Part shown: positions 1 to 5,495 of the stretch, piece after piece
How positions within the stretch are numbered: position 1 is the stretch's first letter
Layout of the letters: each line of letters begins with the position of its first letter
Assembly: GCA_007132865.1 (NCBI GenBank)
Contig: SLNU01000181.1
Location: 1 to 5,495 of the forward strand
Length of the DNA stretch: 5,495 bases
Origin: Bacteroidales bacterium
Lineage (GTDB): Bacteria > Bacteroidota > Bacteroidia > Bacteroidales > UBA7960
Direction: 5' to 3'
Notes under the pieces: generated by a model
The model's database searches: none
The model's input: the letters and a program-made list of their open reading frames with translations, nothing else
What the model was told of the DNA's origin: nothing
Program-made: the position numbers and the translations under genes

Positions 1-74
1 AAGACTCGAACTTGCACGGCCTTGCGGCCACTACCCCCTCAAAGTAGCGTGTCTACCAATTTCACCACCTGGGC
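1..74 (-). tRNA. tRNA-Leu (anticodon GAG), 3' end truncated by window edge
   Basis: Read on the minus strand, this is a class II tRNA starting GCCCAGG (acceptor 5' arm, positions 74-68). It has a D-arm with the GG of the D-loop, an anticodon stem CTACT/GGTAG (47-43 and 35-31) and a 7-nt loop TTGAGGG (42-36) that places anticodon GAG at 40-38. The long variable arm is GGCC-GCAA-GGCC (29-18). The T-stem GCAAG (15-11) and T-loop TTCGAGT (10-4) follow. The long variable arm and GAG anticodon identify leucine; it would decode CUU/CUC codons. Only three bases of the T-stem 3' arm remain. The rest of the T-stem, the acceptor 3' arm and the discriminator base, about 10 nt, lie outside the window, so whether CCA is encoded cannot be seen. 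A promoter-like -7 box lies 23 bp upstream of the 5' end. Confidence 0.96.
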
Positions 75-92
75 ATGAGGCTTGTTAAAAGG

Positions 93-127
93 TTTGGCAA
101 AAGTACTAAAATTCTTTTTTACTTTTA
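93..127 (+). promoter_or_regulatory. Predicted rightward promoter of the DUF5063 gene
   Basis: TTTG (93-96) is followed after 23 bp by TACTTTTA (120-127), which matches the Bacteroidota -7 box TAnnTTTG except for the last base. A start near 133 would leave about 70 nt of leader before the ATG at 206. This is weaker than the opposing tRNA promoter because of the final-base mismatch. It is the mirror image of that promoter within a 13-bp inverted repeat with a single mismatch (93-105 and 120-132). Confidence 0.4.
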
Positions 128-132
128 CCAAA
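98..132 (-). promoter_or_regulatory. Predicted Bacteroidota-type promoter of tRNA-Leu
   Basis: On the minus strand, TACTTTTG (105-98) matches the Bacteroidota -7 consensus TAnnTTTG exactly. A TTTG (132-129) lies 23 bp upstream as a possible -33 element, at the long end of the spacing I recall for this phylum. Transcription would start near position 92, giving the tRNA a leader of roughly 17 nt, which fits a processed tRNA precursor. The elements sit in an inverted repeat shared with the opposite promoter. Confidence 0.55.
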
Positions 133-205
133 AAATCCGGCCATTCCTCAAAAAACGCAGTCAGTATTGATCATCCGGAGAGGGAAGCCACTTATAACCA
201 ATAGC

Positions 206-757
206 ATGCAAGACAATTCCGTTGAAGATATCAGCAAATCCAGGCCAGTATTGGAGTTTTTGACCGTGGCTAACGAGTATTGCCTGTTTTTTGAAAGAGC
301 CGACACCTTTTCCATAGGTGACATCCTAAGTTATTTTCAAAAAATGGCGCCGCTGCTTTATTTAAAAGGCTGCACACTGCCCGTGGTAGAAATCACCGAT
401 GCATCCTTTAACGAAAGGTTCGTCATGGAAGAGCAGTGGGAAGAAGTGTTCAAAACCCTGCGGGAAAAATTTGGCGCAGATGATGTATTTTTTTACCTCG
501 ACCACAACTCAGATAGCGTGGAGGCCAGCCTGAGCGATAAATTGGCCGATATTTACCAGGACATGAAGGATTTTGTCCTGCTCTTCCAGAAAAACCATCA
601 GTATGCCAAAGAATGTGCGGTAGCGGAGATCCTGGCCCTGTTACCCGGCCGCTGGGGCCCTGCCCTGATTCATGCGCTCAATGCATGCCACCATCTCCTT
701 TACCGTGACCTGATCGATCCCGACTTGCTAAATCAGGATGGCATCGATTTTGATTAA
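206..757 (+). CDS. DUF5063 domain-containing protein
   Basis: This is a 183-residue soluble, probably cytoplasmic protein that I assign to the DUF5063 family by overall pattern. An N-terminal helix carries the segment VLEFLTVANEYCLFFE (about residues 15-30). An acidic, helix-rich middle includes a DDVFFYLD segment. The C-terminus has GRWGPALIHALNACHH (148-163), a W-G-x-x-L...A-L...H pattern I recall as typical of the family. The biochemical function is unknown. There is no signal peptide or membrane segment. The frame is open back to a TTG at 167, adding 13 residues, but family members usually begin shortly before the VxEFxTVANE helix, so I prefer the ATG at 206. There is no strong Shine-Dalgarno; a purine stretch at 177-187 lies about 19 bp upstream, too far to be one for this ATG, and would only matter if translation began elsewhere. 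The gene is divergent from tRNA-Leu and ends 39 bp before the thioredoxin-like gene, with which it may be co-transcribed. Confidence 0.85.
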   Translation: MQDNSVEDISKSRPVLEFLTVANEYCLFFERADTFSIGDILSYFQKMAPLLYLKGCTLPVVEITDASFNERFVMEEQWEEVFKTLREKFGADDVFFYLDHNSDSVEASLSDKLADIYQDMKDFVLLFQKNHQYAKECAVAEILALLPGRWGPALIHALNACHHLLYRDLIDPDLLNQDGIDFD

Positions 758-796
758 CAAATCCAGCTTTTCTTTGTTATGATAAGAAACTGACCC

Positions 797-2260
797 ATGC
801 AAAACAATAATCGCCGTATTTTCAGTATAAATCCCCGGGCTTTGACAGGCAGGCGGATAGCGGCCGTTGCCATGGCCTTTCTGCTGTCCCTTGCCGGCTT
901 ATCTGGTGCTCCTCTGAACACCATGGACGCAGAGGGCTACCGGATCGAAATCTCAGTCAGGGGATTGTCTGATGAGGAGTGTTACCTGGCCTATCATTTC
1001 GGGGACAGGCAGTTCCTGAAGGATACAGTTTATTCCGACCCCCAGGGCCATTTTGTTTTTGAAGGACCGGAAAAACTCGATCCGGGCATGTATATGGTGG
1101 TTTTGCCCGGGCAGCACTATTTTGAAATCCTTGTAGACCACAACCAGCACTTCTCTGTAGAAACCCAGCTGAACAGGCTGGTTGAATCCATGGCATTTTC
1201 CGGCTCACCTGACAACCAGGGGTTCTATGAATATCTGCGCTTCCTGAATATGCAAAGACCTGAAATGATGAGCCTAAGGGAGGAGATGAACAATCCCGGC
1301 ACCCCGGCAGACAGGCTGGCCGAACTGAGGGAAAGGATGGATTCGGTCAATGGCTTGATTCGCAGGCAGCAGGATCAATATATGGAGGCCTTTCCCGACG
1401 GATTATTTTCGGCCATATTGCTGGCCCAGCGTGATCCGGAGGTACCCGAAAGCCTCATGGGCGGGGCCCAGGACCAAATCAGACAGTTTTTTATTGAAAA
1501 CTACTGGCGAAATATGGACTTCAGCGATGATCGCCTGCTAAGGACACCTGTATACCATAATCTTTTAAGAAGGTTTTTCAGTGATTTTCTCCACCAAATT
1601 CCGGACACGATCATCCGGTACGCAGACCGGGTGATCGAAAAAAGCCGGGTCAGCCCCGAGGCTTTCCGATATACCATATGGTTTCTGACCAACTTCACAG
1701 AACGTTCACAGATCATGGGCATGGATGCGGCTTACGTGCATATGGTAAACCGGTATTATGCCTCTGGCGAGGCATTCTGGATCGAAGAAGGGCCGCTTCA
1801 AAGGCTGTTGGATAGGGTCAGTCGGATTGAACCACTGCTGGTCGGCGAGCTAGCCCCCGACATCACCCTATACACCCCGGAGGGGGATCCCTTGTCCTTG
1901 CATGGAGTGGATGCCACTTATCTGGTAATCTATTTCTGGGAGTCTGATTGCGTGCATTGTCAAAGGGAAACCCCGGCCCTGAAGGAGCTGTATGAACAAT
2001 ACCGGGACAAAGGGCTAAAGGTGTTTGCAGCCAATACGGAAGGGGATGCAGATAGCTGGAAGCATGCCATCAGTCGCTACGGCCTGGAGTGGATAAACGT
2101 CAATGACATCAGTAACCGGTCCGGTTTCAGGGAAAAATACGACATCTACGGTATTCCACTGGTCTTTCTGCTTGACGAGGACAAAAGAATCATCGCCAAA
2201 AAGATTTCTGTGGAGCAACTCGAGGGATTCCTCAGTTTCCAGTCCGAAACTGATTTTTAG
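797..2260 (+). CDS. Exported TlpA/ResA-like thioredoxin-fold protein (DUF4369 / DUF5106 type)
   Basis: This 487-residue protein is predicted to act in the periplasm as a thiol-disulfide oxidoreductase; its substrate is unknown. The N-terminus has basic residues (R14, R19, R20) and a hydrophobic stretch (about 21-36) ending in small residues, as in a signal peptide. There is no lipobox cysteine, so it is probably soluble or anchored by an uncleaved signal. Residues about 47-130 form a beta-rich DUF4369-like domain, with a DxxGxFxFEG pattern. About 140-345 is a helical, charged region resembling DUF5106. About 349-484 is the thioredoxin domain, beginning VGELAPDITL, with redox motif C385-V-H-C388 in the context FWESDC, and the cis-proline at G452-I-P454. 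Both cysteines and the cis-Pro are present, so it should be active. The ATG at 797 is preferred because starting at M26 would remove the basic n-region. Upstream, TTTCTTTG (769-776) is a poor -7 box, so read-through from the DUF5063 gene is the simpler explanation. A hairpin plus T-run overlaps its end. Confidence 0.88.
   Translation: MQNNNRRIFSINPRALTGRRIAAVAMAFLLSLAGLSGAPLNTMDAEGYRIEISVRGLSDEECYLAYHFGDRQFLKDTVYSDPQGHFVFEGPEKLDPGMYMVVLPGQHYFEILVDHNQHFSVETQLNRLVESMAFSGSPDNQGFYEYLRFLNMQRPEMMSLREEMNNPGTPADRLAELRERMDSVNGLIRRQQDQYMEAFPDGLFSAILLAQRDPEVPESLMGGAQDQIRQFFIENYWRNMDFSDDRLLRTPVYHNLLRRFFSDFLHQIPDTIIRYADRVIEKSRVSPEAFRYTIWFLTNFTERSQIMGMDAAYVHMVNRYYASGEAFWIEEGPLQRLLDRVSRIEPLLVGELAPDITLYTPEGDPLSLHGVDATYLVIYFWESDCVHCQRETPALKELYEQYRDKGLKVFAANTEGDADSWKHAISRYGLEWINVNDISNRSGFREKYDIYGIPLVFLLDEDKRIIAKKISVEQLEGFLSFQSETDF
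1609..1636. repeat. Inverted repeat forming a strong potential RNA hairpin inside the thioredoxin-like gene
   Basis: The arms are 1609-1619 and 1626-1636, 11 bp each, separated by a 6-nt loop (1620-1625). As RNA from the plus strand every pair forms, with one U-G wobble (1614/1631). It lies in frame within the helical middle domain and is not followed by a T-run on either strand, so it is not an intrinsic terminator. It may be an accident of codon use. Confidence 0.5.
2232..2258 (+). terminator. Predicted intrinsic terminator overlapping the 3' end of the thioredoxin-like gene
   Basis: TCAGTTTC (2232-2239) pairs perfectly with GAAACTGA (2246-2253) around a 6-nt loop (2240-2245), and TTTTT follows at once (2254-2258). 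This is the layout of a Rho-independent terminator for plus-strand transcription. The stem is only 8 bp and AT-rich, so efficiency could be modest. The T-run overlaps the stop codon TAG (2258-2260), so the whole element lies within coding sequence. On the minus strand the hairpin has no T-run behind it, so it would not serve the DUF4301 gene in the same way. Confidence 0.55.
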
Positions 2261-3807
2261 TCCGATATTGCCTGCTGATGCTCCTTTCTCAACAGGTCAT
2301 TTACAACTTTCACAGGGTTGAAGGTAATCAGTGGGACTTCCACAAACAAGCTGATCCAGTTTGCCATGGCCCCGTTCCACAAACCCGGAAGCTCCAAGGC
2401 CTTTAAGCGGCGGCCATCCTTTGATTTCTCACTGATAAAGCCGGTTTCCGGATCAACGAATTGGCGAAGATCAATGCTTTCACCCTTGTAATTTTTTGTC
2501 GCACAGACCAGATCTACCGGGTTAAAGTGTGTGGATTGCCTGAATGCGGACGCCTGGGCCGGGTCATCCATATTGACCTGGGATGATTCCACGACCTGAA
2601 GGGAATGTTGCCCCGTTCGCGGGTCCTTCACCCAGAATGGTCCTCCACCCGGTTCCCCCTGGTTCCTGACCATCCCGCATATCCTGATGGGGCGATCCAG
2701 CATCTGCTTTAGAATCGGGATGCCATCGCCTGCATCCGCCGGGAAAGCCTTGCGATCCATGTTCAGCTCAGTGCAACAAAAAGCCACCGCCTTTTCATAG
2801 GGATTTTGCCCGGCTTCTCCGCTTTCAAGCAATTTAAGCCAGTGGTGTGCCTTTTCCTGCAAACCCACAAGCATGCCCCCCAGGGCTTTTTTATAAATGA
2901 TGGTTTCCTCCCTGAGGTGGTCGGGGACCACATTGTCAATGTTCTTTATAAAAACCAGGTCAGACTCCAGGTCGTTCAGGTTCTCAATCAAAGCGCCATG
3001 GCCTCCGGGCCGAAACAGCAAGGATCCGTCCAGATCCCGGAATGGCCGGTTTTCCATATCGACGGCAATCGTGTCGGTGGTAGGCTTCTGCAAAGAAAAA
3101 TCCACCTCTATATCGGTCTTAAGGTCCTGTATGTATTTTGCCGACACCTTGCGCAGCAGGTCCCTGAATTTTCCGAGATGGTCAGGGGAAACGGTAAAAT
3201 GGACGTCTGCCTTCCCGTCCTTGCCGGAAGCGTAAAGTGCAGCTTCCACAAGATGTTCCTCAAAAGGGGTGCGGGAGTTTCCATCGTAGCGGTGGAATGC
3301 CAATAGCCCTTTGGGAAGGGCGGCATAGTCGAGCCCGTAGTCAAACAGGATAAAGTCCAGCAGCGGAAGAAAGTTCCGGTCTGCAAGCATATGGTCCGCA
3401 TCCAGGTCCTCCCTGAACATGGCCAGCGACAAGTCCTCCCAAAATGCAAAGTCCTTCAGCCGGCCGAAGAAAACTGCGGCAGCATCTTCCTTATTCAGCA
3501 GTTCCCCAACCCCTGTTCCTGCAGCCAGGGCCTCCCGCCAGGAAAACAGGTCCTTGAACATGCGGGTTGCCGCACCACTTGCCGGGACAAACTTGGTCAC
3601 ATGCAGATCCGGGCGCACTTTGTCATAATCATTTGCCAGCTTGCTGACCATGGCCTCGTCCAGTTGGATGATGCCGTCACCGGCCGTGGCAGGCCGGTCA
3701 ATATCCAGTGGGGAAAACCCCTTACTGAAACAGGATAGTTGTTTATCAATCAGATCTGTAGTGATGCCCTTTTTGCGGATCTGGAGCAGGTCCTTTTCAG
3801 AGAACAT
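2257..3807 (-). CDS. DUF4301 family protein, nucleotidyltransferase-like
   Basis: This 516-residue, apparently cytoplasmic protein belongs to DUF4301, a Bacteroidota family with no established function that I know of. There is no signal peptide. Motifs in order are: PASGAATRM at 75-83, followed by K85; KPTTDTIAVD at 241-250; RPGGHGALIENLNDL at 266-280; FIKNIDNVVPD at 286-296; and RNQGEPGGGPFWV at 381-393. The first, third and fourth resemble, in the same order, the glycine-rich nucleotide loop, the P-x-G-H/N-G segment and the N-x-D-N metal/sugar-site motif of UDP-sugar pyrophosphorylases. A GT-A sugar nucleotidyltransferase-like role is therefore inferred, not shown. The frame extends upstream to an ATG at 3858, but family members begin near MFSEKDLLQI, and a -7 box at 3863-3856 would place the transcript start downstream of that codon. 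I therefore choose the ATG at 3807. The gene is convergent with the thioredoxin-like gene, sharing 4 bp at the stop codons, and divergent from the DUF4831 gene. It appears intact. Confidence 0.88.
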   Translation of the reverse strand: MFSEKDLLQIRKKGITTDLIDKQLSCFSKGFSPLDIDRPATAGDGIIQLDEAMVSKLANDYDKVRPDLHVTKFVPASGAATRMFKDLFSWREALAAGTGVGELLNKEDAAAVFFGRLKDFAFWEDLSLAMFREDLDADHMLADRNFLPLLDFILFDYGLDYAALPKGLLAFHRYDGNSRTPFEEHLVEAALYASGKDGKADVHFTVSPDHLGKFRDLLRKVSAKYIQDLKTDIEVDFSLQKPTTDTIAVDMENRPFRDLDGSLLFRPGGHGALIENLNDLESDLVFIKNIDNVVPDHLREETIIYKKALGGMLVGLQEKAHHWLKLLESGEAGQNPYEKAVAFCCTELNMDRKAFPADAGDGIPILKQMLDRPIRICGMVRNQGEPGGGPFWVKDPRTGQHSLQVVESSQVNMDDPAQASAFRQSTHFNPVDLVCATKNYKGESIDLRQFVDPETGFISEKSKDGRRLKALELPGLWNGAMANWISLFVEVPLITFNPVKVVNDLLRKEHQQAISD

Positions 3808-3855
3808 AAGCACATAATTTGGTTTTCGGTAAGTTAAAAATCGATGCGTGACACA

Positions 3856-3863
3856 CAAATATA
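3856..3863 (-). promoter_or_regulatory. Predicted -7 box of the DUF4301 gene
   Basis: On the minus strand, TATATTTG matches TAnnTTTG exactly. I see no TTTG or TTG at -33 spacing upstream. A start near 3850 would give a leader of about 40 nt before the ATG at 3807 and would exclude the upstream ATG at 3858 from the transcript. Confidence 0.4.
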
Positions 3864-3920
3864 ATCAAAAAGGACCATCACACCGGGCACCTGAACCTTC
3901 CATAACTGGGTTTTTTATTC

Positions 3921-3928
3921 TATTTTTG
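3921..3928 (+). promoter_or_regulatory. Predicted -7 box of the DUF4831 lipoprotein operon
   Basis: TATTTTTG matches the Bacteroidota -7 consensus TAnnTTTG exactly and is preceded by a T-rich run (3911-3918). No clear -33 TTTG is present at the expected distance. Transcription from near 3934 would leave a leader of about 15 nt before the ATG at 3950, which supports that start over the in-frame ATG at 3848. Confidence 0.42.
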
Positions 3929-3949
3929 GATATTGAAATACTCCCTATC

Positions 3950-5122
3950 ATGAGAACAACTATATTCCTCTCCCTGCTGGCCATGATGGTCTTGCTGCCA
4001 TCCTGCAAAAAACAGATGGTCCTGACAAGTTTTGATGTGCAAAAGACACCATTGCGTGCGTCAGCCGAAGGTTTCCATTACTTTCTTCCCCGCACGGTGA
4101 TCTCAGTGGATGTAACCGTCACACAGACCTATCATCAACCGGGTCCGTTTGCACGATATGCAGAGCGGTTTCTTGGCCTTGAGAATGTGATTACCAGTCC
4201 GGCAATAGACTACTCCATAGCCGGCATTGCCGTTAACAGCTTTGCAGAACCAGACCCGGACCACTTGTATTTCGTGGCATTCGACTCTGGAGACGAAGCC
4301 AATTTCATTACCCTGAGTGAAGCAGGGATGCTGCTCAGTGTCAACAGGGCAGTTAGCGACACAGAGCTGCAAAAACCTGCCGGCGAAAGCAAGGAGTATG
4401 GCTATTTCGGGACGGAAGCCACTTTTAACTATTTTATCGACCTGAACCTGCAGGAGCGCGTAGACACAATTCTGGAGCGGGTCAGGGTGGATACCATGAC
4501 GGTTGAACGGCAGACCCTTCGCAGAAGCTGGGTGGAAAAAAGCAGCGAAGTGCGGGCCAGGGAAGTTGCAGATTACATCCTGAGGTTGCGGGAGAAAAAG
4601 TTTGACCTGATCACGGGTTTTGCCGAGATCACCTATTCCAAAGAGACCATTGAATACATGTACAATGAGATCAACCGCAAGGAGAATGATTACCTGGCAC
4701 TGTTTACAGGCCTGTCTTCTTCTTCCAGCATCAGGTACCGCTATACCTTCGTTCCGGCCACCTCCGCTGAACCATCCCCCCATATACTGTTCCACTTCTC
4801 TGCCCGCGAAGGGGTGTCTTCCGGAAACCGGCCCGGGAGTATCCCGGTCACCATCCAGGTCAGACGCGATCAAACAACCAACCCCCTTTCACCGTTACTT
4901 CAAAGAACACCCGCTGCCCGTTCCGGACAAAAAGGGTTCCATTACCGGATACCAGAGCACAGCACGGTCGTAATCCGGGAAGGCGAAACACTTAGGGCTG
5001 AGGCCAGAACACTGATCAACCAGTATGGTGTGGTTACCTGGCTGCCGCCCTATGAAATGGAAATAGAATTTTATCCAAATACCGGATCTATTAAGTCTGT
5101 GGGCCGAATCCGGAAAGATTGA
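3950..5122 (+). CDS. DUF4831 family lipoprotein
   Basis: This 390-residue predicted envelope lipoprotein is assigned to DUF4831, a Bacteroidota family of unknown function. The N-terminus has R2, a hydrophobic core (5-16) and a lipobox LLPSC with the acylated cysteine at C19. It is followed by K20-K21 rather than an acidic run, so I see no clear surface-export signal; which membrane it occupies is open. Family-type landmarks include GFHYFLPRTVISVDVTV (41-57), GPFARYAERFLGL (65-77), a helical charged centre (about 165-250) with a LITGFAEITY segment (220-229), a serine run (256-260) and a C-terminal GFHYRIPEHSTVVI (329-342) with GVVTWLPP (360-367). There are no obvious catalytic residues. The frame is open back to an ATG at 3848, but only the ATG at 3950 puts a signal peptide at the N-terminus, and the -7 box at 3921-3928 also lies between the two. 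The SDR gene follows 16 bp later, probably in the same operon. Confidence 0.86.
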   Translation: MRTTIFLSLLAMMVLLPSCKKQMVLTSFDVQKTPLRASAEGFHYFLPRTVISVDVTVTQTYHQPGPFARYAERFLGLENVITSPAIDYSIAGIAVNSFAEPDPDHLYFVAFDSGDEANFITLSEAGMLLSVNRAVSDTELQKPAGESKEYGYFGTEATFNYFIDLNLQERVDTILERVRVDTMTVERQTLRRSWVEKSSEVRAREVADYILRLREKKFDLITGFAEITYSKETIEYMYNEINRKENDYLALFTGLSSSSSIRYRYTFVPATSAEPSPHILFHFSAREGVSSGNRPGSIPVTIQVRRDQTTNPLSPLLQRTPAARSGQKGFHYRIPEHSTVVIREGETLRAEARTLINQYGVVTWLPPYEMEIEFYPNTGSIKSVGRIRKD

Positions 5123-5138
5123 CATTAAAACGACACCA

Positions 5139-5495
5139 ATGCATTATTTTATTATCACAGGTGCCAGCAAGGGCCTTGGGGAAGGTTTGGCCATTGAATT
5201 ACTGGATGAGAAACACCATCTGCTATGTATTGCGCGCAATGAAAGCAGCACCCTGAAGCGCATGGCAGCGGCCAGGAATTGTCCGTTGGACTTCTTCCTG
5301 TTTGACCTGGCTGTCAACCGCGACATACCTGCGCTTTGCAGGCAGGTATTTGACAAGGTGGATACCGCAAATACGGAAGGCATCTATCTGGTAAACAATG
5401 CCGGGGTGATCAATCCCGTCGGCAGGGTGGAATCCTGCCCGGCCACCGAAGTGGAGCACCATATGCATGTGAACCTGCTTGCCCCCATGCTGCTA
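5139..5495 (+). CDS. SDR family NAD(P)-dependent oxidoreductase, 3' end cut by window
   Basis: The first 119 codons of a short-chain dehydrogenase/reductase are visible, open to the window edge. Classical SDRs run about 240-270 residues, so roughly half is seen. A Rossmann first strand YFIITG leads to the cofactor motif TGASKGLG (7-14). The second strand ends in IARN with R33, a basic residue after the second strand that usually favours NADP(H). NNAG lies at 86-89, followed by VINPVGRVE, and the HVNLLAP segment holds N112, matching the structural/catalytic asparagine of classical SDRs. The Ser-Tyr-Lys active site lies outside the window. The VINPVG context resembles the sepiapterin reductase / benzil reductase (YueD-like) branch, but the substrate cannot be assigned from this half. 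The ATG at 5139 fits the standard N-terminus exactly. The 16-bp gap to the lipoprotein gene, with no promoter or terminator in it, suggests co-transcription. Confidence 0.9.
   Translation, partial: MHYFIITGASKGLGEGLAIELLDEKHHLLCIARNESSTLKRMAAARNCPLDFFLFDLAVNRDIPALCRQVFDKVDTANTEGIYLVNNAGVINPVGRVESCPATEVEHHMHVNLLAPMLL

Noticed and set aside
93..132. Reading the inverted repeat beside the tRNA as an intrinsic terminator
   Set aside because: The stem is AT-rich with a 14-nt spacer, and its position upstream of both divergent genes fits promoters, not termination.
167..205. TTG-initiated extension of the DUF5063 gene (13 extra residues)
   Set aside because: Family proteins usually start just before the VxEFxTVANE helix, and the ATG at 206 fits this; the added residues look like untranslated leader.
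1..205. tRNA-Leu as an integration (att) site for a mobile element
   Set aside because: Integration normally uses the tRNA 3' end, which is outside the window; nothing on the visible side looks like an integrase or a repeat of tRNA sequence.
2806..3306. A 166-codon open frame on the plus strand opposite DUF4301
   Set aside because: It is an antisense shadow of a well-supported gene, with no recognisable domain or promoter.
3808..3858. Upstream ATG at 3858 for the DUF4301 gene (17 extra residues)
   Set aside because: It would precede the expected transcript start from the -7 box at 3863-3856, and the added residues do not resemble the family N-terminus.
3848..3949. Upstream ATG at 3848 for the DUF4831 lipoprotein (34 extra residues)
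   Set aside because: It would bury the lipoprotein signal peptide inside the protein and lies upstream of the best promoter box.
4103..4873. A 256-codon open frame on the minus strand opposite the lipoprotein gene
   Set aside because: The translation resembles no known family, is rich in residues expected from antisense reading, and lies fully inside a gene with a clear signal peptide and family motifs.
5144..5468. Minus-strand open frames of about 80 codons opposite the SDR gene
   Set aside because: The plus strand encodes unmistakable SDR motifs (TGASKGLG, NNAG) through this stretch, so these are shadows.

Overview
The window reads as an ordinary chromosomal stretch from a member of the Bacteroidota, most likely Bacteroidales or a close relative. 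Three lines of evidence support this. First, three of the proteins belong to families (DUF5063, DUF4301, DUF4831) known mainly or only from this phylum. Second, a fourth protein has the phylum's typical envelope layout, with a DUF4369-like N-terminus, a helical middle and a TlpA/ResA-like thioredoxin domain. Third, several intergenic regions carry good matches to the Bacteroidota -7 promoter box TAnnTTTG, and no strong Shine-Dalgarno sequences precede the genes. Base composition looks moderate and even. I see no mobile element, CRISPR array, phage gene or integration scar.

Layout: (1) 1-74, minus strand: tRNA-Leu(GAG), with its 3' end cut off by the window edge. (2) 75-205: a compact spacer that looks like a symmetric divergent promoter, serving the tRNA leftward and a DUF5063 gene rightward. 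(3) 206-2260, plus strand: the DUF5063 gene and, 39 bp later, an exported thioredoxin-fold protein. A hairpin followed by five T's overlaps the latter's last codons. (4) 2257-3807, minus strand: a DUF4301 gene converging on the thioredoxin gene, with a 4-bp overlap of the stop ends. (5) 3808-3949: a divergent spacer with one -7 box per direction. (6) 3950-5495, plus strand: a DUF4831 lipoprotein and, 16 bp downstream, a short-chain dehydrogenase/reductase (SDR) that runs off the window end.

Functionally there is no clear single pathway. Two products are predicted to leave the cytoplasm: the thioredoxin-like protein (periplasm) and the DUF4831 lipoprotein (envelope). The DUF5063, DUF4301 and SDR proteins look cytoplasmic. 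DUF4301 carries motifs resembling the UDP-sugar pyrophosphorylase type of GT-A nucleotidyltransferase, which is the most useful functional lead here.

I did not find a convincing new multi-gene system. The items most worth a second look are the dyad-symmetric tRNA/DUF5063 promoter, the nucleotidyltransferase-like motifs of DUF4301, and the tightly packed convergent gene ends with a terminator inside coding sequence. All family names come from recognising motifs by eye; no database search was run.
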